Positions 7,570-16,107 are shown, counted from the first letter of the stretch. The stretch: DNA of 26,723 bases from CAZEQL01 sp964514415 (GCA_964514415.1 CAZEQL010000010.1:1-26723), one strand, 5' to 3'. The notes: a model not told the origin generated them from the letters alone. Translations and numbers: made by a program.

Positions 7570-9335
7570 CTTGGCCCAAATTCACCGAGCAAATTCTTTG
7601 TTTCTCTAACCACATTCTCCAAAGACAAAAGTTGTGTTTCCTTCTCTGTGCGCCGCTTTGCTTCTATGCTTTGGTTCTTTAGAGTACGTGGGCTCAAGGT
7701 TAATCGTAGTGGTATTCCTAGTAAGTCGGCATCATTAAACTTAACCCCGGGGGATTCACTTCGGTCATCGAACAGCACTTCAATGCCTTCCTTTTCCAGC
7801 TTCTGATAGACATCTTCAGCAGCAGAAGCGACCTCAGGATTATCCGAATAGAGGGGGCAGAGATAAACTTGATAAGGGGCGACGGAGAGTGGCCAGATAA
7901 TGCCTTTATCATCGTGGCTTTGCTCTACTGTAGCTGCTAAGAGGCGTCCCAATCCAATACCGTAACAGCCCATGATGATGGGTTTAGATGTGCTATCGCG
8001 ATCCAGGAAAGACGCCTCGAATTTCTCACTAAGAATGGTGCCTAATTTAAATATGTGCCCTACCTCGATACCCCGAGTAGAAGAAAGCTTGCTGCCACAC
8101 TTGGGACAACCATCCCCAGCGCGGGCTAACGCAATATCAGCCACAAGGTCAACTTGAAAATCTCTGGGATAATTTGCATTCTTAAAGTGGTATCCTGGCT
8201 TGTTAGCGCCAGCAATGAGGTTAGAGCCCAAGGTTATGGAATCGTCAGCAATGATTTTGATTCCTTTTATACCTATGGGTGAGGCAAAACCAGCTACTAA
8301 GCCTGCGTTGGTTACTTCGCTCTCTGTTGCCAAGCGAAGTTCGGAACCTTTAGCTATATTTCTTAACTTTGTTTCATTGATTTCAAGATCGCCCCGAATA
8401 ACTACGAAGATAAATTCACCATCAACAGAATAAAACACAGCTTTGAGAGTTTCGCTTGTTGGCACACCGACAAAAGCAGCCACCTCATCTATAGTTTGGC
8501 AGTCTGGCGTGGCTATCTCCTCCAATGGAAGGGGTTGCTTCGCTTTCCCTTCGCTGCTTGCCACGCCTTCGGCTCGCAATTTTGGCTCAGGGCTTCGGCT
8601 CACCGCAATGACAGCTTTAACGCTTTGAGCTTTCTCTGCATTGGCAGCATAACCACAATTGGAGCAATAAATAATCTCATCTTCACCACTTTCAGTAATA
8701 ACCATAAATTCATGAGAATCCTTGCCACCTATGGCACCGCTATCAGCTTCTACCATTAATGTCGGCAAGCCAAGGCGAGCATAAATGTTTTTATATGCCT
8801 GGCTCATTTTCTCATAGCTTTCGCCCAAGCCAGTCTCATCAACATCAAAGCTATAGAGGTCCTTCATAATAAATTCACGAACTCTCAGTAATCCACCGCG
8901 AGAACGAGGTTCATCACGAAATTTAGCTTGTATTTGGTAAAGCAAGAGAGGCAAATCACGATAGCTTTGCACATATCGGTGAACAAGGTCAGTAATAACT
9001 TCTTCATGAGTAGGCCCCAAAATTAGCTTATGCTCCTTGCGATCAGTTAAGGTAAATAGAGATCGGCCGAAGGAAACCCATCGCCCTGATTGTTGCCACA
9101 ACTCGAAAGGCTGTAATGCTGGCAACATCAATTCCTGACCGCCAGCCTTATCCATTTCCTCTCTGATTATGTTCTCTATCTTTCTGAGCACTCGCCAGCC
9201 TAAGGGCAAGTAGGAGTAAATACCAGCAGCTTCTTGGGCAATCATACCTGTTCTGAGCAGAAGTTTGTGGCTTGTGCTCTCTGCATCTGCCGGTGTTTCC
9301 CGTAATGTCTTGCCAAAAAGCTTAGAAAAACGCAT
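7566..9335 (-). CDS. proS: prolyl-tRNA synthetase, bacterial type with editing insertion
   Basis: Class II synthetase, 589 aa. Motif 1 is around YSYLPLGWRVLRKIE, motif 2 around KFRDEPRSRGGLLRVREF, and motif 3 is MGCYGIGLGRLL. The INS editing domain against Ala-tRNA-Pro lies roughly at residues 225-400, with the anticodon-binding domain at the C-terminus. Relative to E. coli (572 aa) the linker at about residues 242-268 is longer, and its DNA resembles a dispersed repeat (see the separate repeat feature). ATG at 9335 is preferred over TTG at 9338 because AAGGAG sits 5 bases upstream and the ATG overlaps the ispG stop (TGATG). It is the last gene of the minus-strand cluster and is convergent with pheT. 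Confidence 0.95.
   Translation of the reverse strand: MRFSKLFGKTLRETPADAESTSHKLLLRTGMIAQEAAGIYSYLPLGWRVLRKIENIIREEMDKAGGQELMLPALQPFELWQQSGRWVSFGRSLFTLTDRKEHKLILGPTHEEVITDLVHRYVQSYRDLPLLLYQIQAKFRDEPRSRGGLLRVREFIMKDLYSFDVDETGLGESYEKMSQAYKNIYARLGLPTLMVEADSGAIGGKDSHEFMVITESGEDEIIYCSNCGYAANAEKAQSVKAVIAVSRSPEPKLRAEGVASSEGKAKQPLPLEEIATPDCQTIDEVAAFVGVPTSETLKAVFYSVDGEFIFVVIRGDLEINETKLRNIAKGSELRLATESEVTNAGLVAGFASPIGIKGIKIIADDSITLGSNLIAGANKPGYHFKNANYPRDFQVDLVADIALARAGDGCPKCGSKLSSTRGIEVGHIFKLGTILSEKFEASFLDRDSTSKPIIMGCYGIGLGRLLAATVEQSHDDKGIIWPLSVAPYQVYLCPLYSDNPEVASAAEDVYQKLEKEGIEVLFDDRSESPGVKFNDADLLGIPLRLTLSPRTLKNQSIEAKRRTEKETQLLSLENVVRETKNLLGEFGPS
8534..8612. repeat. dispersed-repeat-derived insert inside proS
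   Basis: On the coding (minus) strand this segment begins GTCATTGCGGTGAGCCGAAG and ends GCGAAGCAACC, with GAGCCGAAGGC inside. That is the layout of the widespread GTCATTGCGA...GAAGCAATC repeat. It is in frame and adds roughly 26 residues (SRSPEPKLRAEGVASSEG is its core) at the start of the editing domain, where E. coli ProRS has a shorter linker. Repeat assignment is by eye. Confidence 0.55.
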
Positions 9336-10384
9336 CAAAACTCCTTATCGATTTCTGCCTTTAAGAATTGCAAAAGTTTTTCCTCGGTGACTGTCTTTAC
9401 CACCTTTCCTTTTCTAAATATGGCACCCTTGCCTTTGCCTCCAGCAATGCCTATATCAGCATCCTTAGCTTCGCCAGGTCCGTTAACTACACAGCCCATA
9501 ACTGCCACCTTAATTGGTTTATCTATTTTTTCGAGGTATCTATTCACATCCTCAGCCAACTTTATGACGTCAATCTCAGCCCGTCCACAAGAGGGGCAGC
9601 TTACTAATGTTGGGCCTCGTTGACGAAGCCCGAGACTTTTCAGGATTTCATAGGCAGCACTAACCTCTTGGCAAGGGTGGGCAGTGAGGGAAACACGGAT
9701 GGTATCGCCAATACCTTGGTAAAGAAGTATGCCAATGCCTATAGCACTGCGTATAGCTCCAGCCTGGGGAAGGCCGGCCTCGGTGATGCCTAAATGCAAG
9801 GGATAGGGTATTTTATCAGCAATTAGCTGGTAAGCCTGAACAGTGGTAGGCACATCGAAGGCTTTAAGAGAAACTTTGATTAAATTAAAATCCAGGCTCT
9901 CCATCAATTTTATCTGCTCCAATGCCATATCAACCATCCGCTTCGCCAATGGAGCATCAGGCTTAAAATTGGCAGGCAAGCTGCCAGCATTCACTCCAAT
10001 GCGGATAGGCGCTTCTCTTTCTTTAGCCGTCGCTACTACCTTGGCGATTTGTTCAGGGTCACCAATATTGCCTGGATTAAGGCGAAGCCCATCAATGCCA
10101 GCCTGTAATGCAGCCAAAGCCAGGCGGTAATCGAAATGAATATCGGCAACGATAGGTAGCGAAGTTTCCCTTTTAATAATTGAAATGCCTTCAGCCGCTT
10201 CCCTATCAGGGACTGCCACTCGCACTATTTCACATCCACACTCTTCCAATTGCTTGATTTGGTTTACAGTGGCAGGAACATCACGAGTATCAGTCTTGGT
10301 CATGGATTGTACTGCAATTGGGGCATCACCACCAATAGTTACACTACCAATCCTTAATGGCATGGAGACTCGTCTTTGGGTCAT
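9335..10384 (-). CDS. ispG: 4-hydroxy-3-methylbut-2-en-1-yl diphosphate synthase
   Basis: MEP-pathway enzyme (GcpE) that reductively converts MEcPP to HMBPP using a [4Fe-4S] cluster; 349 aa, typical of the short bacterial form. The N-terminal TIM barrel includes IAVQSMTKTDTRDV and RLNPGNIG. The C-terminal cluster domain has CPSCGR and CVVNGPGEAKDADIG, supplying the cysteine and glutamate ligands. The frame stays open upstream to 10459, but the conserved protein begins at ATG 10384 (MTQRRVSMPLRIG). This ATG overlaps the rseP stop as ATGA and has a GGAGGGAG ribosome binding site. The tight overlap suggests translational coupling with rseP. Confidence 0.95.
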   Translation of the reverse strand: MTQRRVSMPLRIGSVTIGGDAPIAVQSMTKTDTRDVPATVNQIKQLEECGCEIVRVAVPDREAAEGISIIKRETSLPIVADIHFDYRLALAALQAGIDGLRLNPGNIGDPEQIAKVVATAKEREAPIRIGVNAGSLPANFKPDAPLAKRMVDMALEQIKLMESLDFNLIKVSLKAFDVPTTVQAYQLIADKIPYPLHLGITEAGLPQAGAIRSAIGIGILLYQGIGDTIRVSLTAHPCQEVSAAYEILKSLGLRQRGPTLVSCPSCGRAEIDVIKLAEDVNRYLEKIDKPIKVAVMGCVVNGPGEAKDADIGIAGGKGKGAIFRKGKVVKTVTEEKLLQFLKAEIDKEF

Positions 10385-11685
10385 AATCCAAAGCTCCCTC
10401 CGCCAATTAGGCGAAATATATCGTTGGCGGTTATCGCGACCGCAAGAGTGATTAAACAAGCAGTACCTATAGTATAGGCTAACTTTATTGCACGGGGGGA
10501 AAGTCGCTTCCCTCGCCTAATTCCTTCAATAAACGCCACCAACATCCCCCCTCCATCCAAAGGAGGAAAGGGGAAAAGGTTAAATAACCCAAGTCCCAGG
10601 CTGATGATGCCAGCCATAAATAGCATCAGGGTAAAGCCAGAAGATTTCACTACTTCTACGGTTAATTGACCAGCACCTATTGGTCCCATTACCGCATTGC
10701 CAGGTTCTTCTCTAATTAGAGGAATGGCATCTATTATCAACGCAGGCATATTAATGACATAGCTACCTCCGAGGTAGACTGCCTTCCATACAGGAAACCG
10801 CTCTTGCTCGATGTGAGCGTTATCTACCCAATGTAACTCCATACCCTTCATCTGCTGGGCGGAATTTAACTCTTTAATAATTTCTTCCTCCCCTCTAAAT
10901 AAAGCTAGGTGTATTCCTTCTCCTTCCTTAACAGAACTTAGGATGTGGGACATATTTTCATCGTTATATAATGGTTGTCTATTAATGCTTAAAAAGGTAT
11001 CTCCAGGCTTAATACCAGCTTTATCTGCTGGTGACCCTTCCTTTACCTGATTCACCACATTCCAACAAAGCAGAACACCAATTGTTCGCCGCTGCAATGA
11101 CGGGTCGAATTTTGGCTCCAAACTAGTTTGGTCTTTGCTTCCGTCCCTTTGCAGAAGCAAAGTTATTTCCTGTCCTTCCTGACTGGAGTTTATCATTCTG
11201 CGCATATCTTTCCACGTATAGATAGGCTCGCCATCTACTTCCGCTATTACATCTCCAGGCTTAATGCTAGCTTTTTCGGCAGGTGAGTCCTCTATTACAG
11301 AATGTACCATAACTCCCTCGCCTGCCACTACACTTATGGGTAACATAAAGAAGGCACTGAGGAGAATAAAGGCGAGAAAAATGTTAACCAGTGGGCCTGC
11401 AGCATAGACTGCTAGCCTGGGCCAGGGGCCTTTGCTGGCTAGACTCCCAGGTATTGTAGGGTCATCTTCTCCTGTACTCTTAACAAAGGCTCCCAAAGGT
11501 ACAGCATTAATTGAATATATTGTTTCTCCTCGTTTAATGCCAAAAATCCGCGGGGGGAGACCTATGCCAAATTCCTCTATCTTTACTCCAGCGCGCCTGG
11601 CGGTGAGGAAATGTCCCAATTCGTGAAGAGTGACCATTACGAATAGAGACACAATAAAAATAATAATTATTATGGCGATATTCAT
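10381..11685 (-). CDS. rseP: RseP-family site-2 zinc metalloprotease
   Basis: Integral membrane protease that cuts transmembrane substrates such as anti-sigma factors or signal-peptide remnants. 434 aa. The first membrane helix carries the zinc motif HELGH (H21, E22, H25). Two PDZ domains follow (SPAEKASIKPGDVIAEVDGE and SPADKAGIKPGDTFLSINRQ). The C-terminal membrane region carries the third-ligand motif NLFPFPPLDGG. The start ATG 11685 overlaps the dxr stop (ATGA), and the gene ends in an ATGA overlap with ispG. Placement between dxr and ispG/proS is common in bacteria. Its substrate cannot be told from this window. Confidence 0.93.
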   Translation of the reverse strand: MNIAIIIIIFIVSLFVMVTLHELGHFLTARRAGVKIEEFGIGLPPRIFGIKRGETIYSINAVPLGAFVKSTGEDDPTIPGSLASKGPWPRLAVYAAGPLVNIFLAFILLSAFFMLPISVVAGEGVMVHSVIEDSPAEKASIKPGDVIAEVDGEPIYTWKDMRRMINSSQEGQEITLLLQRDGSKDQTSLEPKFDPSLQRRTIGVLLCWNVVNQVKEGSPADKAGIKPGDTFLSINRQPLYNDENMSHILSSVKEGEGIHLALFRGEEEIIKELNSAQQMKGMELHWVDNAHIEQERFPVWKAVYLGGSYVINMPALIIDAIPLIREEPGNAVMGPIGAGQLTVEVVKSSGFTLMLFMAGIISLGLGLFNLFPFPPLDGGGMLVAFIEGIRRGKRLSPRAIKLAYTIGTACLITLAVAITANDIFRLIGGGSFGL

Positions 11686-12818
11686 CGTCTTATTCCGCTA
11701 GCCTGACAAAGGTAGAGGCGCTCAACATATTCCCTAGCCCAGGCATCAGCAGCTAAGATTTCCTCTAAAGATGGATGGGCAATGGTCTGATGATGTTCTA
11801 AGGTTTTTTGCACCATCCTAGCTATATCCGTGAAACTGATACAGTTGTTAAGAAAGAGCTCTATGGCTACCTCGTCAGCGGCACAAAGCACTGCGGGATA
11901 AGTTCCCCCTGAATTACCAGCATCTAATGCTAATTTAAGACAAGGAAATTTGTCATAGTCCACCGGTTCAAAAGCCAAAGACTGAATCGTGCCCCAATCG
12001 AGGCGTGGTAATTCTGGATTAGGTAAACGCTCAGGGTAAGAAAGAGCGTATTGAATAGGTAGGCGCATATCGGGTGAGCTAAGATGAGCTTTCATGGAAC
12101 CATCTGCAAACTCTACTATAGAATGGATGATACATTGGGGGTGAATTAGTATTTCAATGTTCTCAAAAGGGACGTCAAAAAGCCAGTGGGCTTCAATGAC
12201 TTCCAATCCTTTATTCATAAGCGTTGCCGAATCAATGGTGACTTTCCTTCCCATTTTCCATACAGGATGATGAAGTGCTTGCTCTTTAGTTACTTCACTT
12301 AATTGTGATTGGGAATAGTGATAGAAGGGTCCTCCAGAGGCAGTTAAGAAAAGCCGTTGTGGTTTACTTTCCTCCCCTTGCAAACATTGCCAGATAGAGC
12401 TATGTTCGCTATCAATAGGCAGAATTTGAGAGTGGTGGCGTTTAGCTTCGCGAATGACAATCTCGCCTGCCATCACTAATACCTCTTTATTAGCCAAAGC
12501 AACCACCTTGCCTGCTCTTAAAGCTGCCAGTGTAGGATTTAGACCCGCCTTACTTGAGGTGGCCACAATAACGAGATCAACCTCTGGATGGCTAGCTATT
12601 TCTTCCATGGATAAGAATTCCCCTTTACAACTGAAGCCAGGCTTAATGGAAGAATAAAACATTTTAGGTTGAAATTCATTAATTTGCTTTTTGAGAAGAT
12701 CAAGGTTTTTGCCTCCTGTCAAACCTATTACCTGAAATTTATTAGGCAGGGCACGAATTACTTCTAGAGCATGTTGCCCTATGGAACCTGTTGCTCCCAG
12801 AATGACTATTTTCTTCAC
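11682..12818 (-). CDS. dxr: 1-deoxy-D-xylulose 5-phosphate reductoisomerase
   Basis: Second enzyme of the MEP isoprenoid pathway, converting DXP to MEP with NADPH; 378 aa. It has the NADPH loop GATGSIG (residues 8-14) and NKE at 110-112. The metal and substrate residues D136, E138, S161, H184, K203 and E206 correspond to E. coli D150, E152, S186, H209, K228 and E231. The ATG start at 12818 gives the normal N-terminus. It lies 58 bases downstream of cdsA and overlaps rseP. With ispG nearby, two of the seven MEP steps are encoded in this cluster. Confidence 0.95.
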   Translation of the reverse strand: MKKIVILGATGSIGQHALEVIRALPNKFQVIGLTGGKNLDLLKKQINEFQPKMFYSSIKPGFSCKGEFLSMEEIASHPEVDLVIVATSSKAGLNPTLAALRAGKVVALANKEVLVMAGEIVIREAKRHHSQILPIDSEHSSIWQCLQGEESKPQRLFLTASGGPFYHYSQSQLSEVTKEQALHHPVWKMGRKVTIDSATLMNKGLEVIEAHWLFDVPFENIEILIHPQCIIHSIVEFADGSMKAHLSSPDMRLPIQYALSYPERLPNPELPRLDWGTIQSLAFEPVDYDKFPCLKLALDAGNSGGTYPAVLCAADEVAIELFLNNCISFTDIARMVQKTLEHHQTIAHPSLEEILAADAWAREYVERLYLCQASGIRR

Positions 12819-12876
12819 ATCACCTTGTGTTTCGCAAAAGCTAGAGTGTTAATCATTTTTGACTCTAAAATTTGCC

Positions 12877-13689
12877 TTAAAGGGTAAAATTTACATAATA
12901 GTATACCAATACCCCAACAAAGATAAGGCTATCGAAACGGTCAAGAATACCACCATGCCCTGGTAGCAAATTACCTGATTCCCTTACCCCCATATTTCGC
13001 TTGAGCAATGATTCAACCAAATCGCCCAACTGGGCGAAAATGCTAACGAGACAACCAAAGATTACAACTTGCCAAATTTTAAAGGTGAAGGGGGAAATAA
13101 AGTTAAGGATTATAGTTATTACAATGGCACCCAGAATAGCACTTAATAACCCCCCTAGTGCTCCTTCCCAAGTTTTGCTTGGGCTTATAGCAGAGGCCAG
13201 ATGGTGTTTACCCCACGTCCTCCCTATAAAGAAGGCGCCAGAGTCGTTGGCAAATGTGGTAAGCAAGGCCAGGTAAACCCAATTTCTTCCATCCTCCAAA
13301 AAACGTAAATTAAGCCAATAGGTAAGCATCCACCCCACATAAAGGACACCCGCTACCATCCATGCCCAATTAAAGAACGCCTTTTCTCGTAGTGGACGAT
13401 GTGCTATCCAAATCAGCGAAATTATTATAGCACCAGCCATGACTATAGGTAACGTGTTGATGCCTTTGTAATGAAGAATCAAGGAGCTTAAGACAATTGC
13501 TAAGGCCCATAATAGACCAAAGTAAATCAGAGGGTACCTTTTGTCAAAGTTAGCCATACGATAAAACTCAAAGGTACCCGCCAGCACTACACCAGATGTA
13601 AGGAGGCTAAACCATGGGTCACCAAACCAAATGACGGCAATAACGAGGGGCACGCCCACAGCTGCAGTGATAACTCTTTGCTTGAGCAT
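12877..13689 (-). CDS. cdsA: phosphatidate cytidylyltransferase (CDP-diglyceride synthase)
   Basis: Polytopic membrane enzyme of phospholipid synthesis, making CDP-diacylglycerol from CTP and phosphatidate. 270 aa with about 7-8 hydrophobic segments. The family signature is present near the C-terminus: SPSKTWEG, then SLLKRNMGVRESGNLLPGHG followed by GILDRFDS. In the signature the usual Lys-Asp is Arg-Glu here (VRESGN), a conservative change. The gene starts with ATG at 13689. uppS, which usually precedes cdsA after frr, is not present in the 102-base gap. Confidence 0.92.
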   Translation of the reverse strand: MLKQRVITAAVGVPLVIAVIWFGDPWFSLLTSGVVLAGTFEFYRMANFDKRYPLIYFGLLWALAIVLSSLILHYKGINTLPIVMAGAIIISLIWIAHRPLREKAFFNWAWMVAGVLYVGWMLTYWLNLRFLEDGRNWVYLALLTTFANDSGAFFIGRTWGKHHLASAISPSKTWEGALGGLLSAILGAIVITIILNFISPFTFKIWQVVIFGCLVSIFAQLGDLVESLLKRNMGVRESGNLLPGHGGILDRFDSLIFVGVLVYYYVNFTL

Positions 13690-13791
13690 AACTCTATTTT
13701 AACAATTTTAAGCTGCTGTAGGCTTGTTCAGCCCTACTATCTCTCAGCGAATGCCGAACTGTCGGGAGATAACACTGCGTCCAGAATCTAC

Positions 13792-14346
13792 CTATACCTC
13801 CTTTATCTCCTTCTCTTTGTCTTGCCCTATTTTGTTCACTTTCTCTATAAGGCTATTAGTTATTTCGTCAATTTGCTTGACACTAATTTTAAGTTTGTCC
13901 TGCGGTATCTCCTTATTTTTCTCCATTTCTCTTAATTTTCCAATGCTATCTCGCCTTATATTACGCAACACCACTCGTCGCTCTTCCACTTTCTTAGATA
14001 CTAACTTGGCTAGCTCTACGCGACGCTCCTCGCTGAGAGGGGGAATAATTACCCGAATTATATTGCCATCGTTTGAAGGATTAAGTCCGGTACCTGCTTT
14101 AAAGATAGCTTTCTCGATATTTTGTAGCAAGGCACGATCCCAGGGCTGAATGGTGATTAAGTTGGCCTCAGGTACGGATATGGTGGCAATTTGACGGAGT
14201 GGGGTAGATGCATGCTGATAGTCAACCGTGATGTTGTTGAGCAAGACTGGAGTAGCCCGTCCAGTGCGGATAGTGGCCAATTCTTTAGCTAAACCATCTA
14301 TAACCTGCTGCATTCTTGAGTGGAGCACACTGAGGATCTCATCCAT
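13792..14346 (-). CDS. frr: ribosome recycling factor
   Basis: 184 aa (E. coli 185). RRF splits post-termination ribosomes with EF-G. Family hallmarks include LATIRTGRATPVLL, the central domain, and the C-terminal helix with RRDSIGKLREMEK and ISVKQIDEITN. ATG at 14346 is preferred over TTG at 14352, with GGGA about 8 bases upstream. The 94-base gap to tsf contains no gene; pyrH, usual at this place, is missing. Confidence 0.95.
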   Translation of the reverse strand: MDEILSVLHSRMQQVIDGLAKELATIRTGRATPVLLNNITVDYQHASTPLRQIATISVPEANLITIQPWDRALLQNIEKAIFKAGTGLNPSNDGNIIRVIIPPLSEERRVELAKLVSKKVEERRVVLRNIRRDSIGKLREMEKNKEIPQDKLKISVKQIDEITNSLIEKVNKIGQDKEKEIKEV

Positions 14347-14440
14347 TGTCAATTCCCATTTAGGGCATGAACACTGATAATTTCAGACAACCATTTCCCT
14401 TGCCCTGATAATTGTTTAATCTACCGAGCGGTGTCAGCAA

Positions 14441-14944
14441 TTAGCAGCCAAGTTCAAATCTAGCAAACCTTTGTATCTTTATGTTCTCACCTACTTTAGC
14501 TACTGTTTCAGTAATAATTTCCTGTACAGTCTTGCTAGGTTCTCTGATAAAAGGTTGATTAAGAAGGTAAATTATTTGTGGATCTGTTTCCGTTTCTGGT
14601 GGCGTTTCTTCGGCAGTGATAAATTGTGGCGATGTAGCGGCCACTTGCATTGCTAAGTTGTGAGCAAGCTCTCTAAATTCATCAGTGTGAGCTACAAAAT
14701 CAGTTTCGCAATTTAACTCCACTAACGCTCCTATTTGCTTAGTGTGATGAATATAAGCCTCAATCACACCCTCGCTTGCTATACGTCCCTTCTTCTTTGC
14801 AGCGATTGCCATGCCACGACGCTTTAAAACGCCAATCGCCTTTTCTATATCTCCACCTGTCTCTAATAGAGCATTTTTACAGGCAATCATACCCGCGTTA
14901 GTTCTATCTCTCACCTCTTTTACAACCTCAGTTGGGATTTTCAT
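14441..14944 (-). CDS. tsf: elongation factor Ts, short type
   Basis: Guanine nucleotide exchange factor for EF-Tu, 167 aa. It has the N-terminal UBA-like domain with RTNAGMIACKNALLE and the core exchange motif TDFVAHTDEF. It is much shorter than E. coli EF-Ts (283 aa): one core subdomain and the coiled-coil are missing, as in Thermus and many Chloroflexota. It sits 17 bases after rpsB. The EF-Tu partner is encoded about 1.3 kb away on the other strand. Confidence 0.95.
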   Translation of the reverse strand: MKIPTEVVKEVRDRTNAGMIACKNALLETGGDIEKAIGVLKRRGMAIAAKKKGRIASEGVIEAYIHHTKQIGALVELNCETDFVAHTDEFRELAHNLAMQVAATSPQFITAEETPPETETDPQIIYLLNQPFIREPSKTVQEIITETVAKVGENIKIQRFARFELGC

Positions 14945-14961
14945 TTAAGTAAACTTTAGAT

Positions 14962-15747
14962 TCAATTATTTTCTGGTTCAAAGGTGTAAGAGCCTAAAAG
15001 TTCAATGGCTTCTTCTGACTTTGTTGACATTGATTCGGAATCTTCTGCTTCTTCAGAAACTTGCGTACTTTTACCTTCAATTATAGCATCAGCTATTTTG
15101 CTGCAAATCAGTTTGATTGTTTTAATGGCATCATCGTTAGCAGGAATAGGGTAATCAATATTATCTGGATTGCAGTTAGTATCCACAATGGCTATTACAG
15201 GGATATCCAGTTTCTTGGCTTCAGCAAAAGCAATTTTGTCCTTAATAGGGTCAGTGATGAACAATGCCCCGGGAAGAGTAGTCATTTCCTTGAAACCGCC
15301 CATTTGGGCATTCAATCGAAGGATTTCCTTGTCTAGCTTTAGTCTCTCTTTCTTGGATAAAGAATCAAATTCATCTTTATTCTTTCTATCCTCCAAACAG
15401 ACTAAATGGTCAATTCGAGTTTGTATAGTGGCAAAGTTAGTTAACATTCCACCCAGCCATCGTTGGGTGACACAGCACATACCGCACCTTGCAGCTTCAT
15501 CTTCTACTACTTGTTGAGCTTGTTTCTTAGTGCCCACAAGGAGAATATGTTGTCCACTAGCTGCTAGGTCTCGGGTGAAAGCACATGCTTTATCTAACAG
15601 CATAAGCGTCTTTTCTAAATCAATAATGTGGATGCCATTACGCTGGGAGAAGATATACCTTCCCATTTTAGGATGCCAGTAGCTGGTATGGTGACCGAAG
15701 TGAGCACCCGCTTCTAGAAGTTGTTTCAATAAGGCATTCTCTATCAT
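14962..15747 (-). CDS. rpsB: 30S ribosomal protein S2
   Basis: 261 aa. Typical S2 sequence from LLEAGAHFGHHTSYWHPKMG through QRWLGGMLTNF to the conserved DTNCNPDNIDYPIPANDDAI. The frame is open to 15825, but ATG at 15747 gives the normal S2 N-terminus and the 26 extra residues do not fit the family. The acidic, serine-rich tail (about residues 225-261) is an ordinary variable extension. It is the first gene of the minus-strand cluster, behind the promoter at 15788-15817. Confidence 0.95.
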   Translation of the reverse strand: MIENALLKQLLEAGAHFGHHTSYWHPKMGRYIFSQRNGIHIIDLEKTLMLLDKACAFTRDLAASGQHILLVGTKKQAQQVVEDEAARCGMCCVTQRWLGGMLTNFATIQTRIDHLVCLEDRKNKDEFDSLSKKERLKLDKEILRLNAQMGGFKEMTTLPGALFITDPIKDKIAFAEAKKLDIPVIAIVDTNCNPDNIDYPIPANDDAIKTIKLICSKIADAIIEGKSTQVSEEAEDSESMSTKSEEAIELLGSYTFEPENN

Positions 15748-15787
15748 ATTTCCAGCTTCAAGTGATAGCAAGTAACAAAACAGATAC

Positions 15788-15817
15788 AATATAGCATAAT
15801 TGATGGAGGTAATGCAA
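15788..15817 (-). promoter_or_regulatory. promoter of the rpsB-tsf-frr cluster
   Basis: On the minus strand TATATT (15793-15788) is preceded by TGC, giving an extended -10. TTGCAT (15817-15812) lies 18 bases upstream as a -35. It would start transcription about 35 bases before the rpsB ATG. It is divergent from, and about 33 bases away from, the tRNA-tuf promoter. Confidence 0.6.
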
Positions 15818-15850
15818 TGGAGCAAATTGCCGCTTTATCTCTTTTCATTG

Positions 15851-15879
15851 TTGACATTACATTTATCCTTCCTTATACT
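15851..15879 (+). promoter_or_regulatory. strong promoter of the tRNA-Thr-Tyr-Thr-tuf operon
   Basis: Consensus -35 TTGACA (15851-15856), 17-base spacer, and -10 TATACT (15874-15879). Predicted start near 15886, 20 bases before the first tRNA. The strength fits a stable RNA/EF-Tu operon. Confidence 0.75.
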
Positions 15880-15905
15880 ATCGACTTATTATTAAGTCAA
15901 AGGCT

Positions 15906-15978
15906 GCCCGAGTGGCGCAATGGTAGCGCAACCGATTTGTAATCGGTAGGTTGGTGGGTTCGAGTCCCCTCTCGGGCT
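15906..15978 (+). tRNA. tRNA-Thr (TGT)
   Basis: Acceptor stem GCCCGAG/CTCGGGC, D stem GCGC/GCGC, and anticodon stem ACCGA/TCGGT with loop TTTGTAA give anticodon TGT. The T loop is TTCGAGT. The T stem GTGGG/CCCCT has a U-C mismatch at its second pair and a G-U at its first, so it is weaker than usual. Discriminator T978; CCA not encoded. Confidence 0.93.
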
Positions 15979-16019
15979 GATTAGATTTTGCTACACTCTT
16001 TGTGATAAACTAAAGATGG

Positions 16020-16107
16020 GGAGGGGTGCCGGAGTGGTTAATCGGAGCAGTCTGTAAAATTGCCGCCCTGACGGGCTACGCAGGTTCAAATCCTGCCCCC
16101 TCCACCA
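16020..16107 (+). tRNA. tRNA-Tyr (GTA)
   Basis: Class II tRNA with acceptor stem GGAGGGG/CCCCTCC, D arm with CCG/CGG, and anticodon arm GCAGT/ATTGC with loop CTGTAAA (anticodon GTA). The long variable arm is built on GCCC/GGGC, and the T arm is GCAGG/CCTGC. Discriminator A is followed by an encoded CCA (16105-16107), the only tRNA in this window with one. Confidence 0.95.

Noticed and set aside
10385..10459. Upstream extension of ispG by 25 residues
   Set aside because: The extension lies in another frame of rseP. The conserved IspG N-terminus and the ATGA overlap place the start at 10384.
15748..15825. Upstream extension of rpsB by 26 residues
   Set aside because: The extra residues do not fit S2, and the extension would include the predicted promoter -10.
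15817..15942. Plus-strand 41-codon ORF with a good GGAGGT site upstream
   Set aside because: It contains the -35 and -10 boxes of the tRNA-tuf promoter and runs into tRNA-Thr. The ribosome-binding-like sequence also lies inside the rpsB promoter spacer.
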